Shown here: positions 7,827-16,578 of the stretch, piece after piece
Numbering within the stretch: the first letter of the stretch is position 1
Layout of the letters: each line of letters starts with the position of its first letter
Origin: JAGNHN01 sp964590645
GTDB taxonomy: Bacteria; Bacteroidota; Bacteroidia; Bacteroidales; JAGNHN01
Assembly (NCBI GenBank): GCA_964590645.1
Contig: CAZPYJ010000017.1
Coordinates: forward strand, 18,343 to 82,342
Reading direction: 5' to 3'
Length of the DNA: 64,000 nucleotides
Program-made: the position numbers and the translations under genes
Notes under the pieces: model-generated
What the model saw: the letters and a program-made list of their open reading frames with translations, nothing else
Database searches by the model: none
What the model was told of the DNA's origin: nothing

Positions 7827-9830
7827 CTAATCAAAGAGCCCATCAAGCAAAGCATCCTCAGCAATATGCGGCAGGGTCACCTTCAGGCCTGGTTCGGCTT
7901 CCATCGCCCGCCGGATGGCAAAAATGGCTTCCGGATTGCGGGCCCAGCTGCGTCGGGCAATGCCGTTATTGACATCCCAGAAGAGCATCGATCTGAGCCT
8001 TCGGTCTGCATCTTCCGATCCATCCAGTACCATTCCAAAGCCGCCATTGATCACTTCTCCCCAACCAACACCACCCCCATTATGAATGGAAACCCAGGTA
8101 GCTCCCCGGAAACTATCCCCGATCACATTGTGGATGGCCATATCGGCTGTGAATTGAGACCCATCGTATATATTGCTCGTCTCGCGGTAGGGCGAATCCG
8201 TTCCCGACACATCGTGGTGGTCGCGCCCCAGAATGACCGGCCCCGATATCTTCCCTTCCCGGATGGCCTGATTGAAGGCTTCCGCAATCCGGATACGGCC
8301 TTCGGCATCGGCATAGAGAATACGTGCCTGCGAACCAACCACCAGTTTATTCTCTTCTGCTGCCCTGATCCAGCGCAGGTTGTCTTCCAACTGCTGACGG
8401 ATCTCGGCAGGGGCGGTTTTCGCCATTTCTTCCAGAATATCTCCGGCAATCTTATCCGTGGTCCGCAGGTCATCTTCTTTGGATGAGGCGCAAACCCATC
8501 GGAAAGGCCCGAAGCCGTAATCAAAACAAAGGGGGCCCATAATATCCTGTACATAGGACGGATAGCGGAAGTTGCCATCCGCTTTCATTACATCGGCACC
8601 GGCCCTGGAGGCTTCCAGGAGGAAGGCATTCCCATAATCCCAGAAGTACATTCCCCTTTCCGACATCGTATTGATGGCTTTCACCTGTCGGTGAAGAGAG
8701 GCCCGTACCGCTTTCTTAAACTGCTCGGGATCCCTGGCCATCATTTCGTTGGCTTCTTCGAAGGAATAGCCCACAGGGTAATATCCCCCAGCCCAGGGAT
8801 TATGCAGGGAGGTCTGGTCGCTCCCCAGCTCCACCGGGAAGTTTGTTTCTACCATCCTCTCCCATAAGTCCACAATATTCCCCAGGTAAGCCAGGGAAAC
8901 AGCCTCCTTCGTCTCGCGGGCTTTCCGGGCTCTTTCCAGCAAGTCATCCAGGTTTTCATACACTTCATCCACCCAGCCCTGGCTATGGCGGATGTGGGTG
9001 ACTTTGGGGTTCACTTCCGCCAGTATCCCCACCGCACCGGCGATCACCGCAGCTTTGGCCTGGGCGCCCGACATCCCGCCTAATCCAGAGGTCACAAATA
9101 TCTTTCCTGCCAATCCGTCTCCACCCTTCTGAAACATCCTGCCGGCATTCAACACGGTGATGGTGGTGCCGTGCACGATGCCTTGCGGACCAATGTACAT
9201 AAATGAGCCCGCCGTCATCTGTCCATACTGCGAAACACCCAGTGCATTGAATTTCTCCCAGTGATCCGGGGAAGAATAATTGGGGATGACCATTCCGTTG
9301 GTAACAACCACTCGAGGGGCATCTTTATGGGAAGGGAAAAGGCCCATCGGATGGCCTGAATAGAGCACCAGCGTTTGTTCATCATTCATTTCCGCCAGGT
9401 ACTTCATTGTGAGGCGATACTGGGCCCAGTTCTGGAAAACGGCTCCGTTGCCGCCGTAGGTGATGAGCTCGTGCGGGTGCTGTGCCACAGCATAGTCGAG
9501 GTTGTTGCTCAGCATCAGCATAATGGCGGCAGCCTGGATGGACTGATGGGGAAATGCCTCGATGTTCCTGGCGGTGATCGGATAATCGGGGCGGAAGCGG
9601 TACATATAAATGCGGCCATAGGCTTTCAACTCTTCGGCAAATTCAGGGGCCAGCACAGCGTGGTGGCGGGGATGGAAGTAACGCAGGGCATTTTTCAATG
9701 CCAGTTTCTTCTCTTCCCTGCTCAGGATATCCTTGCGTTTCGGGGCGTGATTTACCGAAGGGTCAAAGTCTCTCTTTGGCGGAAGGATTTCAGGAATGCC
9801 TTCCAGGATGGCGGTATAAAAATCGTTCAT
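7827..9830 (-). CDS. hutU: Urocanate hydratase
   Basis: A 667-residue urocanase, converting urocanate to imidazolonepropionate in histidine breakdown, with tightly bound NAD+ as the electrophile. Recognisable segments are GGNGAVFQNWAQYRLTMKYL, SGLGGMSGAQAKAAVIAG, GSDQTSLHNPWAGGYYPVG, GPVILGRDHHDVSGTDSP and the HNGGGVGWGEVINGGFG region near the C-terminus. It is longer than the roughly 560-residue Proteobacterial form and resembles the long form known from eukaryotes and some Bacteroidota. No hutH, hutI or ftcD lies nearby. A TAAATTTG -7 box precedes the ATG. Confidence 0.96.
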   Translation of the reverse strand: MNDFYTAILEGIPEILPPKRDFDPSVNHAPKRKDILSREEKKLALKNALRYFHPRHHAVLAPEFAEELKAYGRIYMYRFRPDYPITARNIEAFPHQSIQAAAIMLMLSNNLDYAVAQHPHELITYGGNGAVFQNWAQYRLTMKYLAEMNDEQTLVLYSGHPMGLFPSHKDAPRVVVTNGMVIPNYSSPDHWEKFNALGVSQYGQMTAGSFMYIGPQGIVHGTTITVLNAGRMFQKGGDGLAGKIFVTSGLGGMSGAQAKAAVIAGAVGILAEVNPKVTHIRHSQGWVDEVYENLDDLLERARKARETKEAVSLAYLGNIVDLWERMVETNFPVELGSDQTSLHNPWAGGYYPVGYSFEEANEMMARDPEQFKKAVRASLHRQVKAINTMSERGMYFWDYGNAFLLEASRAGADVMKADGNFRYPSYVQDIMGPLCFDYGFGPFRWVCASSKEDDLRTTDKIAGDILEEMAKTAPAEIRQQLEDNLRWIRAAEENKLVVGSQARILYADAEGRIRIAEAFNQAIREGKISGPVILGRDHHDVSGTDSPYRETSNIYDGSQFTADMAIHNVIGDSFRGATWVSIHNGGGVGWGEVINGGFGMVLDGSEDADRRLRSMLFWDVNNGIARRSWARNPEAIFAIRRAMEAEPGLKVTLPHIAEDALLDGLFD

Positions 9831-9849
9831 AGTGCTGCTCTTTCTGCTG

Positions 9850-9857
9850 CAAATTTA
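9850..9857 (-). promoter_or_regulatory. Putative -7 box for hutU
   Basis: Read on the minus strand this is TAAATTTG, a full consensus match, 19 bases upstream of the hutU ATG and overlapping the stop region of the mazG-like gene. It suggests hutU has its own promoter. Confidence 0.45.
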
Positions 9858-10193
9858 TTCTTTTAGCTTGGGATTGTCTTTGTGACGCCTGGCATCTCGC
9901 TCTGTTTTCTTTCGGAAATTGGCTTCCAGTGCCGCACTCAGATCAATGTTGCATTGATTGGCAAGACATATCAGTACCCAAAGTACATCGGCAAATTCAT
10001 CGTCCAGGTTTTTCTCCTTATCCGATTCCTTAAAACTCTGTTCTCCATATATGCGGGCCATCAGCCGGGCCACTTCACCCACTTCTTCCATCAGGATGGC
10101 CAGGTTGGTCATCTCATCAAAATAGCGGACGCCGGTGCTTTGGATCCACGCATCCACCCTTTCCTGGGCTTCGCGTATGCTCATCGTACTCAT
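9855..10193 (-). CDS. MazG-like nucleotide pyrophosphohydrolase
   Basis: A 112-residue all-alpha NTP pyrophosphohydrolase of the MazG/iMazG type, which hydrolyses (d)NTPs to monophosphates and pyrophosphate for pool cleaning. The metal-binding pattern is visible as LMEEVGEVARL (EExxE) followed by LDDEFADVLWVL (ExxD). The ATG at 10193 shares its A with the TAA stop of dtd (TAATG), which fixes the start and implies translational coupling; an upstream in-frame start inside dtd is not credible. The order rsgA-dtd-mazG looks like one operon. Confidence 0.88.
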   Translation of the reverse strand: MSTMSIREAQERVDAWIQSTGVRYFDEMTNLAILMEEVGEVARLMARIYGEQSFKESDKEKNLDDEFADVLWVLICLANQCNIDLSAALEANFRKKTERDARRHKDNPKLKE

Positions 10194-10645
10194 TACGCTC
10201 GGTTTTTGCTGTCGATAAAAATGGTGACCGGCCCACTGTTTGTCAAGGTGATGTCCATCATCGCCCCGAATTTTCCACTGGCCGGGGGCTTTCCGCTTTC
10301 CTGCGCAATGCATTCCAGGAAGTGCGCATAAAGGGGGATGGCTATTTCAGGCCGGGCTGCCCGGATGTAGGAAGGACGATTGCCTTTCTTGGTGAGGGCG
10401 TGGAGGGTGAACTGGCTGACGATCATCAGCTCCCCTTTTGCATCCATCACCGACAGGTTCATCACCCCTTCAGCATCGGGGAATATGCGCAATGCCAGAA
10501 TTTTTTTCACCAGCCATTCCGCATCTTCCGGCCTGTCTTCTGTTTCTATGCCCAGCAGGACAAGCAGTCCCGGGCCAATGGAAGCGCTGCTCCCATCATC
10601 AATGCTCACTTCAGCCTGTTTCACTCTCTGAATTATGACGCGCAT
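10193..10645 (-). CDS. dtd: D-aminoacyl-tRNA deacylase
   Basis: A 150-residue enzyme that removes D-amino acids (and Gly from tRNA-Ala) mis-attached to tRNA. The two family signatures are present: VSQFTLHA (about 79-86) and the C-terminal NSGPVTIFID carrying the cross-subunit Gly-cisPro. The start MRVIIQRVKQAEVSI is canonical. The gene begins 1 base after the rsgA stop and ends in a TAATG overlap with the mazG-like gene, so all three are probably one transcript. Confidence 0.95.
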   Translation of the reverse strand: MRVIIQRVKQAEVSIDDGSSASIGPGLLVLLGIETEDRPEDAEWLVKKILALRIFPDAEGVMNLSVMDAKGELMIVSQFTLHALTKKGNRPSYIRAARPEIAIPLYAHFLECIAQESGKPPASGKFGAMMDITLTNSGPVTIFIDSKNRA

Positions 10646-10646
10646 C

Positions 10647-11597
10647 TCATTCGTAGTTTTCGGTTTCTTCCCAGTAATCGTCGTTCAGGATGCCCAGGTA
10701 GTTTTCATAACGGAAGAGGGCAATCTCCCCGGCCTCCACGGCAAGCCTGACAGCACAATCGGGTTCGTGGACGTGGGTGCAGTTGTTAAAGCGGCATTGG
10801 GGCAGCAGGGCCCGCATCTCCGGAAAGCGCTCGCCCACTTCCTGACGGTCAAAGTCGATCAACCCGAATTCCTTTATTCCCGGACTATCGATGATAAACC
10901 CACCAAAGTGCAAATGGAACATTTCCGCAAAAGTGGTGGTATGTTTCCCTTTCTGGTGTGCGGCTGAGATAAGACCTGTTTTCAGCTTTAAGTCCGGCTG
11001 AATGGCATTAATCAGGGCCGACTTGCCCACCCCGCTATGCCCGGCGAGCAGACTGGTTTTATCTTTGAGCACCCGGGCAAAGTCCTCCAGCTTCGTTCCC
11101 TTCAGTGCGGAGGTTCCTAGACATTGATAGCCTGCCTTTTCGTACACTTCTTTTAAGAAATGGTAGCGTTCCGCGAGGGCCGCATCATAGAGGTCCAGTT
11201 TGTTGAAGACGATCACCACCGGGATATGGTAGGCTTCTGCGGTGACCAGGAAGCGGTCGATGAAACCAGTGGAGGTGCGGGGGAAGGCCAAAGTGGCCAT
11301 TAGAACGGCCTGGTCGATGTTGGCTGCCAGGATATGTCCTCTTTTTGAGAGCTTGGTGGATTTGCGGATGATGTAGTTTTCGCGGGGAAGGATTTCACTG
11401 ATGATGCCGCTCTCATCTTTTTCGAGATGGTAGCGCACCTTATCGCCCACGGCCACGGGATTGGTGGAGTCGATGCCCTGCATACGAAAGCTGCCTTTGA
11501 TGCGGCAGGAGATCCGGGTTCCCTCTTCATTCCTGACGCTGGCCCAGCTACCGGTGCTGCGTACCACGATGCCATTATACAGTTCTTTCCCCGACAT
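10647..11597 (-). CDS. rsgA: Ribosome small-subunit GTPase RsgA
   Basis: A 316-residue circularly permuted GTPase that checks 30S maturation near the decoding centre. It has an N-terminal OB fold (about 1-70), the G4 motif FNKLDL, the P-loop GHSGVGKS, the G3 motif DSPGIKEFGL and a C-terminal zinc site CRFNNC-TH-VHEPDC. The permuted order G4-G1-G3 is diagnostic. The ATG at 11597 (MSGKELYNG) matches the family; upstream in-frame sequence is non-coding in appearance. It is first in an apparent rsgA-dtd-mazG operon. Confidence 0.95.
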   Translation of the reverse strand: MSGKELYNGIVVRSTGSWASVRNEEGTRISCRIKGSFRMQGIDSTNPVAVGDKVRYHLEKDESGIISEILPRENYIIRKSTKLSKRGHILAANIDQAVLMATLAFPRTSTGFIDRFLVTAEAYHIPVVIVFNKLDLYDAALAERYHFLKEVYEKAGYQCLGTSALKGTKLEDFARVLKDKTSLLAGHSGVGKSALINAIQPDLKLKTGLISAAHQKGKHTTTFAEMFHLHFGGFIIDSPGIKEFGLIDFDRQEVGERFPEMRALLPQCRFNNCTHVHEPDCAVRLAVEAGEIALFRYENYLGILNDDYWEETENYE

Positions 11598-11868
11598 TCT
11601 GATTTCTTGAATGCACGAAATTAGGTATTCCGTATGATATGTGGGGGTTTGGACAGCAGAGTGATGCCGCAGAGAAAGCGGAAACAGGGTGGCACTCCTT
11701 CTAATGAGAAAAACGATGCCTTCAATACTTATGATTCCCGCCGGCTCTGGCAATGGAGCAAATATTAGGGCCAGGAAAATGGATGGAAAGAGGTCCTGAA
11801 CGCCCGGGATTAAAAACTGATCAATAGACATAGCGCTTCCCACTCAAACTTTTTCCGACCTTTGGGGT

Positions 11869-12648
11869 ATGCTCACAAAAAAGGAGGAAAAGCTGATCCG
11901 CGGACTGCAGCGCCAGAAGATACGGCAGGAGCAGGCCGCCTTTCTTGCCGAAGGCAGTAAACTGGTGGATGACCTCCTGAAATCCGGAATGGAACCCATC
12001 CTGCTGCTTTGCCTGGAAAGCAGGGCAGCACACTATATCGAGCTGCTTCCTCCTTCTTTCAGGCATTTGCGCATTGTGGAGGAAGCACAGCTTCAGAAAC
12101 TGTCCACCCTGCAGACTGCCAACCAATTGTTGGCCGTATTCAGGCAGGCTGATCCCCCTTCCACGGATGCTCCGCTTCCGGACGACTTTTTACTCTACCT
12201 GGATGGGATCCGTGATCCGGGCAATATGGGAACCATCTTACGACTTGCGGATTGGTTTGGAATGAGGCAGATCCTGGGTTCCGGAGACTGTGTGGACATT
12301 TACAACCCCAAGGTTGTACAGGCCAGTATGGGCAGCCTGGCCCGGGTCAGCTTCAGACCTGTGCCGGCTGCGATGCTTCAGGAGCTCGCCGGGGGAAGGC
12401 CCATACTGGGAAGCGATATGGAAGGAGCAGATATGTACAGCTACTCCCCGCCTCGGGATGAAAATGTAATCCTGGTGATCGGCAACGAGGCCAGGGGCAT
12501 TAGGGAAGAGATGCAGGGTCTGCTTAAGCATAAGCTCCGGATACCGTCTTATCCAACCGAGCCGAACGGCCCCAGGGCCGAATCGTTGAATGCTGCTATT
12601 GCCGCGGCCATTTTTTGTGCTGAATTCAGGAGAAAATCCAGGCACTGA
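11869..12648 (+). CDS. SpoU/TrmH-family RNA methyltransferase
   Basis: A 259-residue SPOUT methyltransferase, probably a 2'-O-ribose methylase acting on rRNA or tRNA. All three SpoU motifs are visible: LDGIRDPGNMGTILRLADWF (motif 1), LVIGNEARGI (motif 2) and GPRAESLNAAIAAAI (motif 3, knot). The N-terminal 100 residues resemble the L30e-like substrate-binding domain of RlmB-type enzymes. The specific target nucleotide cannot be read from sequence. It is divergent from rsgA across a 271-base gap in which only weak promoter-like sequence was seen. Confidence 0.9.
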   Translation: MLTKKEEKLIRGLQRQKIRQEQAAFLAEGSKLVDDLLKSGMEPILLLCLESRAAHYIELLPPSFRHLRIVEEAQLQKLSTLQTANQLLAVFRQADPPSTDAPLPDDFLLYLDGIRDPGNMGTILRLADWFGMRQILGSGDCVDIYNPKVVQASMGSLARVSFRPVPAAMLQELAGGRPILGSDMEGADMYSYSPPRDENVILVIGNEARGIREEMQGLLKHKLRIPSYPTEPNGPRAESLNAAIAAAIFCAEFRRKSRH

Positions 12649-12670
12649 ACACCCTCCGGAGTATTCTTGT

Positions 12671-12678
12671 TATATTTG
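12671..12678 (+). promoter_or_regulatory. Putative -7 box for the NqrM-like gene
   Basis: TATATTTG matches TAnnTTTG, 20 bases before the ATG at 12699. It suggests the small gene is transcribed on its own rather than only by read-through from the methyltransferase gene. Confidence 0.4.
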
Positions 12679-12698
12679 CAAATCAAGATATAAGCATT

Positions 12699-12887
12699 AT
12701 GAGTCCTGCATTGACCGTATTATTGATCGCCATATTGATTGTCGGATTGTCCATTGCCGGCATCGCCATTAAGATGTTTGTGAAGAAAGACGGAGAGTTC
12801 AAGAAATCCTGCGGCACTACCGACCCCACCACCGGGGATTCCATCGGTTGCTCCTGCGGAGGGGGTAGCTGTGAAAATCCTGCTTAA
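12699..12887 (+). CDS. NqrM-like four-cysteine membrane protein
   Basis: A 62-residue protein: one N-terminal membrane helix (about 5-27), a basic KKDGEFKK stretch, then a cysteine cluster with Cys38, Cys51, Cys53 and Cys58 (CG-x(11)-C-x-C-x(4)-C) in a Gly/Ser-rich tail. This is the layout of NqrM (DUF539), a small membrane protein needed for NQR maturation, proposed to help deliver the iron centre between NqrD and NqrE. In gammaproteobacteria nqrM follows apbE in the same operon; here it converges on apbE, with the two stop regions overlapping by 4 bases. The assignment rests on architecture and position. Confidence 0.72.
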   Translation: MSPALTVLLIAILIVGLSIAGIAIKMFVKKDGEFKKSCGTTDPTTGDSIGCSCGGGSCENPA

Positions 12888-13897
12888 TTCGATTCTTCTG
12901 TGATCAGGGCCTGCATTCCTTCGCTGGCCCATTGCTGATAAGCCCCATCTTCATCTGCATAGATCAGAAAGACTTCCAGTCCGGGAAAGGAGGGCAGGAG
13001 TGCTTTGGTTGCCTCCAGCCCCATCACCATAAAAGCCGTAGCCCAGGCATCCGCCAGGGTAGCGTTTTCAGCCAGTACCGATGCGCTCAGGAGGGAATGC
13101 TGTACCGGATAACCTGTACGGGGATCGATGGTATGGGAGTATTTCATCCCGTCCTTTTCATAAAACTTCCGGTAAGATCCGGAGGTGGCCAGGGCTTTGT
13201 CGGTAAAGCTTACAATGCTTTCCAGGGAACGTTCCGCCGAGGCCGACTCCGTTGGTTTCTCGATGCCAACCCGCCACAGTTTTCCATCCGGTTTGTTTCC
13301 GCTGGCCAGCACTTCCCCTCCCACATCCACTAAAAAATCGCTAATTCCTTTTGATTTCAAGTACTCCCCAATGACATCCACAGAAAAACCCTGGGCAATG
13401 GCATTGAGGTCTATTTCCACTTCGGGAACAGCCTTCGTCAGGCGCTCTGATGTCCAATTCAGCTTTTCAAATCCCACAAAAAGCAGGAGGCTGTCCACCA
13501 TTGCAGAATCCGGCATTTGCTGATGCCGGAAACCAAAGCCCCAGGCATTCACCAGTGGTCCGACTGTGATATCAAAAGCGCCTCCGCTTGCAGCATACAC
13601 CCCGGCTGAAGCCTCCAGCATTTCCAGCATCATTTCAGACAGGGGCTCCTTTGCTTCGTTCCGGTTGATGCGGGAAATCTCCGAATGATCAACCCAAAGC
13701 GAAGCCACCTGGTCAAAAGCCCGCAAAACAGAATCAATCTGCGTTTGCATCTGCCGGTTTTCCGCATCATAATAAGTGATGGCATAATAGGTTCCCTGGG
13801 CCTCACCCTGGAAGTGGGTGCGCGGCACCTCCCTTTGGCAGGAGGCCAGGAAAAGCAAGCATAAGACGGCGAAAGAGAGCCTGATCAGCATTTTCAT
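12884..13897 (-). CDS. apbE: FAD:protein FMN transferase ApbE
   Basis: A 337-residue lipoprotein that attaches FMN covalently to Thr in the S(T)GAT-type motifs of NqrB and NqrC. It has a lipobox signal (LLFLASC, Cys near residue 22), the flavin/Mg site region DLNAIAQGFSVD, DVGGEVLASG and the C-terminal signature HTIDPRTGYPV. The ATG at 13897 gives a normal signal sequence; a second ATG two codons later is also possible. It lies about 100 bases after nqrF, past a strong hairpin, so its expression may be lower than the upstream nqr genes. Confidence 0.93.
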   Translation of the reverse strand: MKMLIRLSFAVLCLLFLASCQREVPRTHFQGEAQGTYYAITYYDAENRQMQTQIDSVLRAFDQVASLWVDHSEISRINRNEAKEPLSEMMLEMLEASAGVYAASGGAFDITVGPLVNAWGFGFRHQQMPDSAMVDSLLLFVGFEKLNWTSERLTKAVPEVEIDLNAIAQGFSVDVIGEYLKSKGISDFLVDVGGEVLASGNKPDGKLWRVGIEKPTESASAERSLESIVSFTDKALATSGSYRKFYEKDGMKYSHTIDPRTGYPVQHSLLSASVLAENATLADAWATAFMVMGLEATKALLPSFPGLEVFLIYADEDGAYQQWASEGMQALITEESN

Positions 13898-13940
13898 TGC
13901 AGTGTTTTTTACAAAGATGTTGGAATTTCCCGAGGCTCTG

Positions 13941-13974
13941 AAAAGAATCTGCCGGCCTTGAGGAGGCCGGCAGA
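13941..13974 (-). terminator. Hairpin between nqrF and apbE (terminator or attenuator)
   Basis: A perfect 10-bp stem, TCTGCCGGCC (13948-13957) with GGCCGGCAGA (13965-13974), closes a 7-base loop. On the minus strand it is followed by TTCTTTT. It should end or thin out transcripts before apbE. Confidence 0.65.
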
Positions 13975-13994
13975 CGCAAAGTGTAACAAAGCAA

Positions 13995-15251
13995 TCAACC
14001 AAAATCGTCAAATGCGATCATTTCTTCCGGAACACCATAATCATCCAGCATATTCATTACGGCATCATTCATCATAGGAGGTCCGCAGATATAATATTCT
14101 ATATCCTCCGGTTCATCGTGCTTTTTCAGGTAATTATCCATCAGAACCTGATGGATAAAGCCGGTATAGCCGGTCCAGTTATCTTCAGGCAGCGGTTCAG
14201 AAAGCGCCACATTGAAGCTGAAATTCGGGAATTCTTTGGCGATGGCTTCAAATTCGTCCATATAGAAAAGCTCGCGCAGGGAACGGCCGCCATACCAGAA
14301 GGTCACTTTTCTATTTGTCTTCAGGGTATGGAAAAGGTGGAAAAGGTGGCTGCGCATCGGGGCCATTCCGGCTCCGCCGCCAATAAACATCATTTCTCGC
14401 TGTGTCTCCTTGAGGAAGAATTCGCCGTAGGGACCGGAAATGATGACCTTATCACCCGGCTTCAGGGAGAAAATGTAGGAGGAACAGATTCCCGGGTTCA
14501 CATTCATAAAAGCATTGGCCTTGCGATCCCAGGGTGGTGTGGCGATACGGATATTAAGCATAATAATATTATCCTCGGCAGGGTGGTTTGCCATCGAATA
14601 AGCCCTGACGACCTCTTCAGAATTCTTCATTTTGAGGTCCCACATATTAAACTTGTCCCATTCAGAGCGGTACTCTTCCTCCACGTCGATATTCTTGTAC
14701 TCCACTTCGCAGGGGGGCACATCGATCTGGATATAGCCCCCGGATTTGAAGTCGAGGCGTTCACCTTCCGGCAGTCTGACCACAAATTCCTTAATAAATG
14801 TGGCTACATTATGATTGGATACCACCTCACACTCCCATTTTTTGATGCCGAACACCTCGGGAGGAATTTCGATCTTCATATCCTCTTTCACCTTCACCTG
14901 GCAACCCAGACGCCAGTTATGCTGGATTTCCTTTCTGCTGAAGAAACCTGTCTCTGTGGGCAGGATTGATCCTCCGCCTTCGTGCACCTGGCATTCGCAG
15001 GTGCCGCAGGTACCCCCCCCACCACAGGCCGAGGGCAGGAATATCTTGTTGGCACTGAGTGTTGCCAGCAGATTGCTTCCCGGTTGCACCTTTACTTCTT
15101 TCTCTTCATTGATCGTCAGGGATACTTCGCCCTGGGGGGTGAGTTTTTTTCTGGCGTAAAGCAAAAGCATCACCAGGGAAAGGATGACAAAGAGGAAAAC
15201 CCCTACGCTGATAATTACCGTTATTCCGATGCCTATTTTCAGTAGCAGCAT
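13995..15251 (-). CDS. nqrF: Na+-NQR subunit F, NADH dehydrogenase component
   Basis: A 418-residue electron-input subunit of the Na+-translocating NADH:quinone reductase. It has one N-terminal membrane helix (about 4-30), a [2Fe-2S] ferredoxin domain with SACGGGGTCGTCEC and a distal LGC cysteine, an FAD-binding region (RAYSMANHP), and an NADH-binding domain (GGGAGMAPMRSHLFHL, CGPPMM) ending in the characteristic AFDDFG. Electrons pass from NADH through FAD and the 2Fe-2S centre to the membrane subunits. It follows nqrE by 24 bases. Confidence 0.97.
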   Translation of the reverse strand: MLLLKIGIGITVIISVGVFLFVILSLVMLLLYARKKLTPQGEVSLTINEEKEVKVQPGSNLLATLSANKIFLPSACGGGGTCGTCECQVHEGGGSILPTETGFFSRKEIQHNWRLGCQVKVKEDMKIEIPPEVFGIKKWECEVVSNHNVATFIKEFVVRLPEGERLDFKSGGYIQIDVPPCEVEYKNIDVEEEYRSEWDKFNMWDLKMKNSEEVVRAYSMANHPAEDNIIMLNIRIATPPWDRKANAFMNVNPGICSSYIFSLKPGDKVIISGPYGEFFLKETQREMMFIGGGAGMAPMRSHLFHLFHTLKTNRKVTFWYGGRSLRELFYMDEFEAIAKEFPNFSFNVALSEPLPEDNWTGYTGFIHQVLMDNYLKKHDEPEDIEYYICGPPMMNDAVMNMLDDYGVPEEMIAFDDFG

Positions 15252-15275
15252 TGTTCTTGCTTTTTTCGGTTCACA

Positions 15276-15893
15276 TTAAAGCTCAATTCCCATAAATGCC
15301 ATAAAGGCGATGCCCATCAGGCCGGTGATGATGTAGGTTATTCCAAGACCACGCAGGGGAGCAGGCACATTGGAATAGCGAATCTTCTCGCGAATGGCGG
15401 CGATGGCCACAATAGCCAGCAACCAGCCCACACCCGATCCCAGTCCAAAGGAAGTCGCTTCGGCTATCGTCTGATACTCCCTTTCCTGCATAAAAAGAGA
15501 TCCTCCCAGGATGGCACAGTTCACGGCGATCAGGGGCAAAAAGATTCCGAGGCTGTTGTACAGGGCAGGGGAAAACTTCTCAATCACCATCTCTACCAGC
15601 TGCACCATTGAAGCGATCACCGCGATGAACATAATAAAGCTGAGGAAGCTCAGGTCGATGCCTGCCAGATCCTGAGATATCCAGGTCAGGGCGCCCGGGG
15701 CAAGCAGGTAGCGGTTGATCAGAAAATCGATGGGCACGGTAATGCCCAGTACAAAGATCACCGCAAGGCCCAAGCCCATTGAGGTATTTACGGTTTTGGA
15801 CACCGCGAGATAGGAGCACATACCGAGAAAGTATGCGAAAATCATATTCTCGATAAAGATCCCCTTGACGAATATGTTAACTAATTCCTGCAT
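15276..15893 (-). CDS. nqrE: Na+-NQR subunit E
   Basis: A 205-residue integral membrane subunit with six predicted helices, homologous to NqrD and RnfA. The start MQELVNIFVKGIFIENMIFAYFLG and the block CAILGGSLFM are typical; the cysteine of NCAILG is one of the ligands of the iron centre held between NqrD and NqrE. It sits 22 bases after nqrD in the nqrA-F order. Confidence 0.96.
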   Translation of the reverse strand: MQELVNIFVKGIFIENMIFAYFLGMCSYLAVSKTVNTSMGLGLAVIFVLGITVPIDFLINRYLLAPGALTWISQDLAGIDLSFLSFIMFIAVIASMVQLVEMVIEKFSPALYNSLGIFLPLIAVNCAILGGSLFMQEREYQTIAEATSFGLGSGVGWLLAIVAIAAIREKIRYSNVPAPLRGLGITYIITGLMGIAFMAFMGIEL

Positions 15894-15915
15894 TGTCGTG
15901 TCTTTTATACCGTTT

Positions 15916-16578
15916 TTACTTGGCTTCTTCTATCAGATCAGGATTCTTGGATCGCTGCATCCAGATAATGACACCCACGACGATGAGGGCCATTGGCGGA
16001 AGGATCATCAGTCCGTTGTCTTTATAGCCGAAATCATACACGCCCAGTTTCTCCATCACGGGATAATTCCAGATGGTGCCGGCACCGAGAAACTCGCGAA
16101 CGAAGCCGACGGCTACCAGTATCCAGGCATATCCGAAAGCGTTTCCAATCCCATCCAGGAAGGAAGGCCAGGGTTTATTGCTCATCGCAAAAGCTTCCAG
16201 GCGGCCCATAATGATACAGTTGGTGATAATGAGCCCGACGAAGACGGATAATTGCTTGCTGACATCATAAAGGAAGGCTTCCAGCACCTCATCCACCAGA
16301 ATAACAAGGGATGCGATCACGGTTAGCATAACGATGATCCTGATGCGGGGCGGGATCATATTGCGCAGCAGCGAGATCACTACATTGGCAATCCCCATTA
16401 CGGCCACCACTGAGATGGCCATAACTACACTGGGCTCCAGTTTAACGGTGATAGCCAGGGCTGAACAGATACCCAGTACCTGCACGGTGATCGGGTTCTC
16501 CTTGTTCAGGGGAATGGTCAGCAGCTTACGGTTCTTGGCGGAGAACAAAGGCTCCTTCTTGGCTTTCTCTGAACTCAT
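15916..16578 (-). CDS. nqrD: Na+-NQR subunit D
   Basis: A 220-residue integral membrane subunit with about six helices, inverted-topology partner of NqrE. The block LIITNCIIMGRLEAFAM contains the conserved Cys that helps coordinate the intramembrane iron centre. Its ATG overlaps the nqrC stop by 4 bases (ATGA), which supports the chosen start and indicates translational coupling. Confidence 0.96.
   Translation of the reverse strand: MSSEKAKKEPLFSAKNRKLLTIPLNKENPITVQVLGICSALAITVKLEPSVVMAISVVAVMGIANVVISLLRNMIPPRIRIIVMLTVIASLVILVDEVLEAFLYDVSKQLSVFVGLIITNCIIMGRLEAFAMSNKPWPSFLDGIGNAFGYAWILVAVGFVREFLGAGTIWNYPVMEKLGVYDFGYKDNGLMILPPMALIVVGVIIWMQRSKNPDLIEEAK

Noticed and set aside
11598..11843. Upstream extension of rsgA
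   Set aside because: The extra residues do not resemble RsgA and the ATG at 11597 begins the conserved OB-fold domain.
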